A DNA stretch of 64,000 nt. It comes from Paramecium sonneborni. Lineage: Eukaryota; Ciliophora; Oligohymenophorea; Peniculida; Parameciidae. Each line of letters starts with the position of its first letter. Within the stretch, counting starts at the first letter, position 1. A model generated the notes under the pieces. That model was not told the DNA's origin. It made no database searches and worked only from the letters and a program-made list of their open reading frames with translations. Below are positions 54,527 to 64,000 of the stretch, piece by piece. Where the stretch lies: positions 189,895 to 253,894 of the forward strand of contig CAJJDN010000064.1 in assembly GCA_905182985.1 (NCBI GenBank), given 5' to 3'. Position numbers and translations under genes: made by a program.

Positions 54527-55939
54527 TCAATTAATTTCATTTAGAAACACTTCTTTTGTAATTTATTTTTATCCATTAAAATTATTGAACCTTGCTATAA
54601 TAAGTTCTGCATCTTATAAACTAACATTAGTTATTGTTGATTTTTGTAATATTTGAAATACATCTAATACATCCATGTAACCTTTAACAAAATATATATC
54701 TAAAGAGTTAACTTAATCTTATTTAAGATACTATATTCTTGCTTTTTGTAATTGAAGTTCTTAGTCTCTTAATAATTAGAAAAGATTATCTGCAATTGTA
54801 AGAGCAGAAACAGGTAAGTCAATAATATCAATTTTATCTTTAAATGGTAATCTTTTATCATAATAAGTTAAAATGTTAATAAAATAATCATAAGATATAT
54901 CTTATGAGTTCACACTAAAAGTTTACCATTGTTTATGCCAATCATTTTAATTCAAAGATTTTAGTAGAACAACTTCATCTAATTAAATCATAACATTTTA
55001 TAAACATCTCTATTAATTTAAGTATATTGACATAAGATTATTAATTGCTTTATTTTCATTTATAAAAGACTTTTATTCTGTTAATTGATTTGGTGTCTTC
55101 GTTCTTGCTAATTTTGGTTCTGTATTCCTACTAGGAGTTGGTGTTTTTGCTCTTGGAGTTTAACAACCATCTTTTTATATAAAAGATTATTAGGTTTATA
55201 GAGGTTTGTATCTTTTTCTAAATTTATCCATATAATTGGAATTATTATTTTGTTTATTTAAAAGTATACTATTTTTCATAATAGGAATTTAAATCTTTTC
55301 TTAAGCTCTCTATTTCTATGTTTTGAGTGCTTAACTAAAATCTTCAAAACTCATTATTGTACCATCTCCATTTCCAACTCTTTTTAATAATAATTTTATA
55401 TCTTCATCATTCAAATTCTATCTAATACGTATAAAAAACTTTCTCATTTTATTAAAATCTACAGCATTACTTCCAGGGCATAACTTATTAAAAAGAATTT
55501 CTTAATTATAATCCCATCTTCTAAAAATTCTTACTCTTTAATCATCTAATTATCTTTCTAACTATATTTCTTCATAAAGTAATCTAATAAAAGATATTTC
55601 TGCTTCTTTTTTTTAAACATTACCAGGTAATCTCAAATATCTATCTTAAAACTAACTAAATAATAATCTATCTTCAAATCCTCCTAATCTACCAATCATG
55701 TCTTTTAATTCATAAGCTTATGTATCAATCCCATATGATTTTAAATAAATTTAAAGCTGCTCTAATCTACAAACTGAATTTTAAAAAAATGGAGGTATAT
55801 ATTTATTATCTGTAATTTCTTATATGAATTCTAAACACTTTTCTAATCGTCTCTATTTATATTATTTAATATACCTCATGCCATTTATTACTAATATAAA
55901 AAATTTACATAGTTCTTATTAGGTTTCAATAGATGACAT
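54527..55939 (-). CDS. EF-hand-like protein, 470 residues
   Basis: One frame of 471 codons, no introns, starting MSSIETQQELCKFFILVING. RRLEKCLEFIQEI, then GIDTQAYELKDMIGRLGGF, and later NLNDEDIKLLLKRVGNGDGT with MSFEDFSQAL, resemble EF-hand pairs. The GNGDGTIMSFEDF loop is the clearest. A Thr/Pro/Arg-rich segment (TPRAKTPTPSRNTEPK) follows, then another helical domain. Related architectures occur in ciliate cytoskeletal proteins. No specific family assigned. Confidence 0.65.
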
Positions 55940-55968
55940 TTATAAATTCGTTAAAATAAATATTATAA

Positions 55969-57512
55969 TCAAAACAATATCTGTTCACCAGATTTAGCTA
56001 AATTCCTTGTATTCCAAGTATTTATAACCAACTCTTATTCTTCAGTTGGAATTTCTGCTATCTTAAATTCTTGTTATTACTCTCTTTTTAACATTCTTAG
56101 TTCTCTTTTAAATTAATTTTCTCCTGTTAAACTTAAATAATCTTGACAATCAGCAAATTTATTTTTCGGTTTACCTTTCAATTTCTAATGATACATAGAT
56201 TCCAATTTGGTTGAATATAATTTAGATTTAGGTGATTCTTAAAAATTGAATTAATCTGTACTAGTGAGTTATTGTGACTTTAATTTTTACTGAGATATAA
56301 CAGTTTCAACTTATTTAAAAGGATTTTCGACTAATTTAGCATTAAAATTAGATTAAATATCTGATAAAACAAATTATTACTATTGATATAATCTTTCTGC
56401 ATCAGTATCTGTTACAAATCTATTTGTAAGTCTATTTTCAAATTTTCTTTCACTTTATTATTAATTTTTTGAAGTCAATAATGTAAATGGAGGTCTTGAA
56501 TCTTTATGATCATACCATCTTAATCTTAAATACCAGTAACGGCTATTATTTTTTTCATCATCCCCTTTACATAATTCTAATGCTTATACCATTTAGTTTT
56601 TTTCTCTATATTAATCAGATCTAGCCATAATAGTTTCTTCAGGTTTTCGAAAACAATTTGAGGCGACTTAAATATTAAGATTTTCCCATAAAGATTTTAC
56701 TTCTTCATGCTTTTTTATTGATCTTTATTCTCTTGTGATAGCATTTCTTATATTTTATGGTAATTTTCTTTCCTATTCTTCTTATTCTTTTTCGCCTTAT
56801 TATATTCTTTTTTCTGCATCTCTCATTATTTAAACTAAATCTCTCTTATTTAAAAATTTCTAATCTCCTCTATTCTTTTTTGGTGTCTTTCTACTTTATT
56901 ATATCAATTTCTCACTAAATTAGCTTGTCTTTACTTATAGCTATTCTTCTATAGCTGAATCCTCTGTGATTCCATTATTTGTATTCTAATTTTTGATTTT
57001 TTTTTAATCGTATTGTTTTTTCTTTTCTTAATGAGTTTTAAGAAATTATTAATATCCAACTACTGAATACTTTATTAATTTATCTTATTTTAATTTTTCA
57101 AATCTAGGAATTCCTGTATAATCGATAAATTTTTTACGTTCTTCATTTTCAGCATCTTAGAATATATGTATATATTTATACCTTAGAATATATTTTAGGT
57201 TGAACATTTTTAAGACTAAGAATATAAAGGATTTACTTATCCAGGTTTTAATACTCTTAACTTACCTAAATCATTTTCTAATATATTAAGATTATCATAA
57301 AATATATTTGTATTTAATCCAAATCCATTCTATTAAATACTCTAAGATTCTAAAGTCTAAAAATTATAAGGTCTTGTGGAAATTGATTCTTAACCAGTTT
57401 CCAAAACCATATCACTTTTGCTTATGGCTTTAGATTAAAATATAATTGGCTAAGATATGAATAATGTCCTCATCATTCTATCAGGCTTTTTAGATTTATT
57501 AGGTAAATTCAT
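55969..57512 (-). CDS. Hypothetical protein, 505 residues
   Basis: After removing a 26-nt intron at 57156-57181 (GTA...TAAG) the CDS is exactly 506 codons. It is basic and Gln-rich, with the segments DYTGIPRFEKLKQDKL, SRYWYLRLRWYDHKDSRPPF and NTWNTRNLAKSGE. The middle one looks like a conserved folded domain, but I do not recognise it. It lies 29 bp upstream of the EF-hand-like gene on the same strand. Its first 47 codons lie in the duplicated block and reappear at 58563-58703. Confidence 0.65.
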
Positions 57513-57766
57513 AAAAAATAAAATAAATATTGATTAAAAGGTGTATCACATGATTAAATTATATATTTAATAATATTTAGAATAAAACAATATTTGTTTT
57601 TATTATAAAAATGTGTTTACTAATTAGACAATGGAGTTTTATACTTTTGGCACTAAAAAATAAGTTTGATTAAATAATTAGGTAATACTAAAAGCAATAA
57701 GAATATGATATTTTTGTATCTAATATAAATAGAATTTCTATTATAAATAAAGTTAATTAATAAATA

Positions 57767-58480
57767 TCATTCACAGTATTGAGTAGGATGCTTTCTAAAA
57801 GATATACGATTATCTCCAAATCTCGAATTGGATGTAGAAGGCAATGTAATAGCAGTAGATATACTATTATAATTTGTAGTAGAGGTTGACTTAGCTCTAG
57901 GTAATCTTAAAGGATATTTAGATTATGGTTTATGTTCTGCAATTGTGATCTCACGACTTAGGTTCATTAGTCTACTTAAAGGTTAAAGTTTTTATTCATT
58001 TGAAATTAATTTATCTTCAATTTATGATAAGAGTCTGCCTCTTTCACTTAAGTAATGAACTTAATTTAAAACTTTTGTAATGTCAGTAGGAAAATAGTTT
58101 TGAGGGTTTCTTTCATTTGATTTATTTATCAATTTTTTAAGGAAGAGTTTTGATTTTTCAGATAAAACACACTATTTGAATTATTCAGTTGTTATAAAAC
58201 GACCACTTTTTGGATTAGCCTATTTAATATAGGCTGTTAATTCTTATTCATTTATGGAAATTCCATATTTATTAAGAAGAGTAAGTAATTCATATTTTTG
58301 AATTTCGCCTTTTCCTTCTTAATCGAATTTAGCAAATAATTATGCCAATTCTTATTTATATTCCTAAATATAACAATAATATACTTCTTCTTTTGGATCA
58401 ATTATATATTAACTATTTACAGATTTATGAAATCTTTAAAGTAGCCATTGTTTGACTGTATGAGTTCGTAATTTAAACAT
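57767..58480 (-). CDS. EF-hand protein, 237 residues (copy 1)
   Basis: 238 codons, no introns. Starts MFKLRTHTVKQWLLQRFHKS. ELAQLFAKFDQEGKGEIQKY followed by ELLTLLNKYG forms a good EF-hand, and a second degenerate one follows (KSGRFITTEQF). The C-terminal third is Ser/Thr/Arg-rich. The same gene is present at 58958-59671 because of the duplication; probably one gene in the organism. Confidence 0.75.
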
Positions 58481-58490
58481 TAATTAATTT

Positions 58491-58561
58491 ATGAGTCCAA
58501 AAATTGCAATAATTGTAGGTCTTTTAATAAGACTAGGATTAATTGCTTATGCAGAAATATA
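58491..58561 (+). CDS. Truncated duplicate of the PIG-M start
   Basis: First 23 codons of the gene at 59682, cut at the N. Part of the assembly duplication. Not an independent gene. Confidence 0.8.
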
Positions 58562-58562
58562 N

Positions 58563-58703
58563 TCTTGTGGAAATTGATTCTTAACCAGTTTCCAAAACCA
58601 TATCACTTTTGCTTATGGCTTTAGATTAAAATATAATTGGCTAAGATATGAATAATGTCCTCATCATTCTATCAGGCTTTTTAGATTTATTAGGTAAATT
58701 CAT
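58563..58703 (-). CDS. Truncated duplicate of the 505-residue protein start
   Basis: First 47 codons of the gene at 55969-57512, cut at the N. Assembly duplicate. Confidence 0.8.
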
Positions 58704-58957
58704 AAAAAATAAAATAAATATTGATTAAAAGGTGTATCACATGATTAAATTATATATTTAATAATATTTAGAATAAAACAATATTTGTTTTTATTATAAA
58801 AATGTGTTTACTAATTAGACAATGGAGTTTTATACTTTTGGCACTAAAAAATAAGTTTGATTAAATAATTAGGTAATACTAAAAGCAATAAGAATATGAT
58901 ATTTTTGTATCTAATATAAATAGAATTTCTATTATAAATAAAGTTAATTAATAAATA

Positions 58958-59671
58958 TCATTCACAGTATTGAGTAGGATGCTTTCTAAAAGATATACGA
59001 TTATCTCCAAATCTCGAATTGGATGTAGAAGGCAATGTAATAGCAGTAGATATACTATTATAATTTGTAGTAGAGGTTGACTTAGCTCTAGGTAATCTTA
59101 AAGGATATTTAGATTATGGTTTATGTTCTGCAATTGTGATCTCACGACTTAGGTTCATTAGTCTACTTAAAGGTTAAAGTTTTTATTCATTTGAAATTAA
59201 TTTATCTTCAATTTATGATAAGAGTCTGCCTCTTTCACTTAAGTAATGAACTTAATTTAAAACTTTTGTAATGTCAGTAGGAAAATAGTTTTGAGGGTTT
59301 CTTTCATTTGATTTATTTATCAATTTTTTAAGGAAGAGTTTTGATTTTTCAGATAAAACACACTATTTGAATTATTCAGTTGTTATAAAACGACCACTTT
59401 TTGGATTAGCCTATTTAATATAGGCTGTTAATTCTTATTCATTTATGGAAATTCCATATTTATTAAGAAGAGTAAGTAATTCATATTTTTGAATTTCGCC
59501 TTTTCCTTCTTAATCGAATTTAGCAAATAATTATGCCAATTCTTATTTATATTCCTAAATATAACAATAATATACTTCTTCTTTTGGATCAATTATATAT
59601 TAACTATTTACAGATTTATGAAATCTTTAAAGTAGCCATTGTTTGACTGTATGAGTTCGTAATTTAAACAT
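58958..59671 (-). CDS. EF-hand protein, 237 residues (copy 2)
   Basis: Exact duplicate of 57767-58480 within the 1190-bp repeated block. Its start lies 10 bp from the divergent PIG-M start codon. Confidence 0.75.
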
Positions 59672-59681
59672 TAATTAATTT

Positions 59682-60869
59682 ATGAGTCCAAAAATTGCAA
59701 TAATTGTAGGTCTTTTAATAAGACTAGGATTAATTGCTTATGCAGAAATATAGGATAAATATTTCAATTTGAAATACACAGATATAGATTATTCAGTATA
59801 CTGAGAATTCATATGTAGGTATACTCTGATGGAGCATAATATGTTGTTGATGGAGGTTCACCTTATGATAGACATACTTATAGATATTCACCTATTTTAG
59901 CATATATTCTAATACCAAATGTCTGGATATCATCATTTGGAAAGATTCTTTTCAGCTTTGTTGATATGTTAGCTTGTATTTTCATGTAAAAAATGGTTAA
60001 ATCTACATTTCTATTGAATTTATGGATTTTCAATCCCCTAACAATCTAAGTATCTACTAGAGGATCATCAGATACCATAATTGTCTTTTTAATTTATGCT
60101 ATGTTGTACTTACTAAAGAAGGAGAAGTATACTTTAGCTGCACTAATCTATGGTTTTATGGTACATTTACGTATTTATCCAATCATATATTCAATACCAT
60201 TATACTTCTTTATAGATTCACATTAACCACAAAGAATGTAAGATAAATTATATAATAAGATATTTGGGTATATTTAGTAAGAATAAAATGAAGTTTGCTT
60301 TAATTTCAGGAGGATTATTCATTGCTTTAATGATATTTTTCCATTTTATTTATGAAGATTTTCTATTCCAAACTTATCTTTATCATTTCACAAGGAAGGA
60401 CAATAGACATAATTTTTCACCTTATTTTTATTAGATTTATTTAAGTTTTGAATCCATCACAAGGATTTAAGCAACATTAACATTCTTGCCTTAATTTTTG
60501 ATTATTATTTTAGCAGGATTGAAATACTATAGAGATTTACCATTTGCAATGCTTATTTAAACATTAGGCTTTGTTGTTTTTAACAAAGTTTAGACAGCTT
60601 AATATTTTGTTTGGTGGATAGCACTCATCCCATTGGCACTTCAAAATACAAAAATGAATAAGAAAGAAATATTGATTTTGTCAATTATTTGGTTAATTTT
60701 AGAAGTTTAATGGAATGTAGGATCTTATTATCTTGAAATATAAGGGTAAGATGTATTTACAATGATCTTTATTTAATGTATAATATTTTTCTTGTCAAAT
60801 ACATATCTGATGATCAAATTCATACAAAATCGTTTGCCGACTGAATTCTATAAGATTAAAATAGATTGA
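59682..60869 (+). CDS. PIGM: GPI mannosyltransferase 1 (PIG-M)
   Basis: 380 residues after two introns of 23 nt (GTA...TAG) and 22 nt at 60238-60259 (GTA...AAG). PIG-M adds the first mannose to GPI anchors in the ER, using dolichol-phosphate-mannose. The lumenal DxD motif and its context are intact: [20 protein letters not shown] then [20 protein letters not shown]. Several membrane helices follow ([37 protein letters not shown]). [12 protein letters not shown] matches the conserved HNFS...Y motif. Length is close to the family's usual 400-420. Ciliates use GPI anchors for surface antigens, consistent with this gene. Confidence 0.93.
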
Positions 60870-60925
60870 ATAACTCAAAATTTCATTTAATATCAATTAT
60901 TTATATTTATCCAATTATAATTTAC

Positions 60926-61668
60926 TCAATCCAATATATTAGTTGGGGCTGTGTACTCTAATATTCTATTAAAATTCTATAAAAAGTCTGCATAACCTTC
61001 AGGAATTTACTAGTATTTAATTTATATTAAATATTAGAGTAATAATATATTTTTGAATCGAAAATAATGAGTAGGAGTAAGTTTATCTCTTTTTAATTAG
61101 AATATAGAGGTTTAAGCTACATCTTTATTATCATTATAACTTCGAAATTTAACTCCTGATTGATCAAATTCTACTTTGAGATTGTTTGCATAACAATCAT
61201 GAAGGGAAGAAGGTGTTCTTTCAATAATAAAATAAGCTCCTCTAGAACATAATATTTCTACTAAATCATTTAAATTGTATTTGATAGCATATTATAAAAA
61301 TGTTTAATCTTAGAATTGATGCACAGGTTTATTAATATCCTAAAGATTACAACTCAATTTACTTTTCCAAATTCATCGCATAATAGTTTAAAACTCTCTA
61401 AATCGTTATTTAAAAAAGCAGTTGATAGTAATGAATATTAAGAGAGTGGATGTTCAATCAAAAGATCTTTTTTATGTAAATATTTCATTAATTCATGATT
61501 GCTATATCTGACTGCATACATGGCAATTGTCCAATAATTTGGAGCAACCAAATTTTAAATGTAATCTCTATGAGTTTCTATGAATTATATTAATTCTTAA
61601 GTTTTATTCTGTTCAATTAAATTGAAAAGATAAGTTTTCAAATTTTTTGGAGCAGAAACAATACTCAT
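60926..61668 (-). CDS. Ankyrin-repeat-like protein, 239 residues
   Basis: One 23-nt GTA...TAG intron leaves 240 codons. Starts MSIVSAPKNLKTYLFNLIEQ. Helix pairs such as NYWTIAMYAVRYSNHELMKY, SLLSTAFLNNDLESFKLLC and TFLQYAIKYNLNDLVEILCS fit ankyrin-like repeats, although the classic G-x-TPLH motif is missing. Ends 57 bp from the convergent PIG-M stop. Confidence 0.6.
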
Positions 61669-61708
61669 TTTTTATTATATTAATAAATATTGAGTATAAA
61701 ATATAATT

Positions 61709-64000
61709 ATGATTTTTTTAATATTTTGCTTGACTTTTTAAGTAATCGCAAATTTTAGTTTAGAATTAGGCTAAACATATAATGAGTATCTAATATAATC
61801 ATAATTTAGTGCTATAATACCTTGGCAAGGAGATAAAAATTATAAATATTATCAAATTGATATAGAAAAAGCTCTTTAAAATAGAGATTTAATAATAGTT
61901 GTTAAATAACAATCTACTTTAGGAAATCCTGATATTTATATTTCTTCTAAGGAGCAAAAGCCAAATAAAACAAATTATGAGATTCAATGTAATTCATAAG
62001 GAATGGGTAGTTTAATTTATAAATGGTTTTAGATATTTGTGTAATTGAATAGCCAGAGAAGAAGACTTATTATTTAGCAGTATATTGTGAGGATTATTGT
62101 CGATATAATTTAAAAGCGGTTTATCAAGAGGAATTAATGATGACAAATTGTAAGTATCATAATATATATGAAATAGCTGATGATTTAGAGTTTAAGTTTA
62201 ATAGTTCAAGTTGGACAGAAATAATTAGAATAAAAATAAATTAATTAAATTTGAATCCTATAAAACAGGATTAGAATTTAGAAGTATAAGTGTAAGTAAA
62301 GAATATTGAGATTTTGTAAGAGTCTTTTTAATCATTTATGAATTTTGGAATGGAAAAGCCAACACAATAAAAACATCAATATAAAGGATAAGATACATTT
62401 TCTGGAATTTAAAAGTTTAAGATAAATAGAATAATGGCAAATTAAACTTATACACTTTTAGTAGAAGCATAATAAGGAGCAATTGTGTAGATAAAAACAA
62501 GAACTTATGGATAGAAAAGGTTTATTAATGTAGGAGATTCAATAGAAGAAGTATTATAAGAAAATGAATTTGGATTCTATGTATTAAATATTACATCAGA
62601 TTAAGAATAATTTTAATTAGGGAAATTGATTTTAAATATTTAATTGATATCTTTTAAAGGTTATACTGAATTATATGTTAATATGGATGAGAATCCAAAA
62701 TCTTTAGAAGATTATCATTGGAAATTAAAAGATGGATCAACAGATGATTTAATAATTACAAATGAAGATTTGAATCGTTTAAAAGCTAAAGGATTTTATG
62801 CATTTATAGTAATATAAGCAAAAGAATCAAATGCTACATTTGAATTAAAAACTTAGATGTTGAATCCAGATTTAATGGTAATGGAATTGAATAAACCAGC
62901 AATTAGTTAGATGAGTAAGTTGAAGTTTCATCAATATAAATTCTTTATAAAAAGCAATAAAAGATAAAGTGTTAGTGTTAGTCTTAGAAATATAAAAGGA
63001 GATGCAGATATAATACTAAAATCATGTTAAGATTTTTGGTCTTGTAAATTTAATTAAGAAGAATATAATAATATAAATGCTATAGATTTAAAAAATAATA
63101 GTAGTGAATAGTAATATTTATATTCTTTAAAGTATTAATGAAATAATATTTAATAGTCCTGGAAATGATATAATAATATTTGATTATTTACCATAAAATT
63201 GTAAAGAATATAAGAATGTTCATATGTGTTTCTATACTATAATGATTATTCCTGGATAAAATAATATTGAAGATGAATTAACATACTCTATTTTAATAAC
63301 AACAAAGCAAGATTCAATTATATTGAAAGAAAATGCACCAATTAAATAATTTGTATTTCATGAATTCTATAATTACTATAAATTTATAGTGAATGATAAT
63401 GATCATATAAAAAGACTTTTTATCTAATTAACTCCTATTTAAGGTTAACCAAAGATATTTTCATCTAAGAGTGAAATATATCCTTCAAAAGAACAAAATG
63501 ATAATCAAGGTGTTCATAATTTAATTACTTATGGAGATAAAGACAATAAAGAATCAATTAATGGAAGTATTTATATTGGAGTTTATGGTGAAACAGCTAG
63601 TTAATATATTATTACTGCAATTATATTCAGAAAATAAGATGATTGGGGAACAATTGGAAAATATGCACATTAATATATTTAACTTATAGAAGGTTAGCCA
63701 CAAGAAATTACAACTAATTATTCATAGGATATTTAATTATTCAAAATTGATTTAACTGGATATAATGATAAAGAAACAGTTAAAGTGTATATGAGAGTTA
63801 ATTCAGGCTAATTTTGGATGTTTGGATTTGATCATCCAGAAGTTGATATAAATAAAGCATTTTTAAAAGGATAAAATAAATTAGTACTTTAATTATCAAA
63901 CTCATAAAAACTTCCATAATATTTGTTTGTTAGAGTTCAAACTAATTCTTCCACTTCATATCCTCCATATTCATATTCAATAAATTATAGAGTTAATTCA
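61709..64000 (+). CDS. Large secreted protein, 5' part
   Basis: Starts with a signal peptide, MIFLIFCLTFQVIANFSLEL, and stays open to the right edge, so it is truncated here after 748 codons. Two introns: 26 nt near 62009-62034 (ending TAG) and 63111-63132 (ending AAAG). The chain consists of repeated beta-rich modules of about 100-120 residues (TYTLLVEAQQGAIVQIKTRT; YKFFIKSNKRQSVSVSLRNI; KFIVNDNDHIKRLFIQLTPI). They recall pre-peptidase C-terminal-like domains that occur in large Paramecium membrane proteins. A C-terminal membrane anchor may lie outside the window. Confidence 0.75.

Larger units (their letters stand above)
57372..58561. repeat. Copy 1 of a 1190-bp exact duplication separated by a single N
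   Basis: Repeated at 58563-59752, offset 1191, with one N at 58562. It contains the start of the 505-residue gene, the complete EF-hand gene and the start of the PIG-M gene. The geometry is the same as in the other two duplications, so an unmerged contig overlap is likely. Confidence 0.88.
58563..59752. repeat. Copy 2 of the 1190-bp exact duplication
   Basis: Identical to 57372-58561 as far as I can read. This copy is continuous with the rest of the PIG-M gene, while copy 1 is continuous with the rest of the 505-residue gene. Confidence 0.88.

Overview
The window is macronuclear-type DNA of a ciliate resembling Paramecium. Genes read through only if TAA and TAG encode glutamine and TGA is the sole stop. 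Genes are packed tens of bases apart on both strands, and introns are very short (18-30 nt). Nearly every family recognised is eukaryotic. I see no bacterial operon, rRNA, tRNA or CRISPR. The code-6 gene models below were read by eye. Where I counted, CDS length minus introns was a multiple of three.

Layout. 1-7.3 kb: a tubulin tyrosine ligase-like gene (off the left edge), a triple RING-type protein, a decayed succinyl-CoA:3-ketoacid CoA-transferase, and a coiled-coil protein. 7.5-15.7 kb: one 2694-residue Cys-rich, beta-helix, multipass surface protein. 16.1-20.0 kb: a 940-residue helical protein and a TBC Rab-GAP. 20.1-25.4 kb: a second large membrane protein with Thr/Pro-rich repeats. 25.5-31.3 kb: a degraded LRR gene, a CEP78-like LRR protein, small proteins and an AGC-type kinase. 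31.7-40.4 kb: a CDPK-like kinase, a 900-residue helical-repeat protein, a lumenal EF-hand protein, the branch-point protein SF1 and small genes. 40.5-43.5 kb: an unusual MSP-polyQ-beta-propeller gene. 43.5-53.5 kb: coiled-coil proteins, an AGC kinase, CFAP418 and a 1075-residue protein. 53.5-64 kb: TVP23, EF-hand-like proteins, PIG-M, an ankyrin-like protein and a secreted protein running off the right edge.

Several products point to a ciliated cell (TTLL, CEP78-like, CFAP418-like, many coiled-coil and EF-hand proteins). Others serve the secretory/GPI route (TVP23, TBC, PIG-M). I see no co-regulated pathway.

Two cautions. First, three stretches (648, 1285 and 1190 bp) are repeated exactly on either side of N characters and look like unmerged contig overlaps. 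Second, about 18 of some 60 introns I resolved end in AAG instead of TAG, which is unusual for a Paramecium-type genome and is the most interesting signal in the window.
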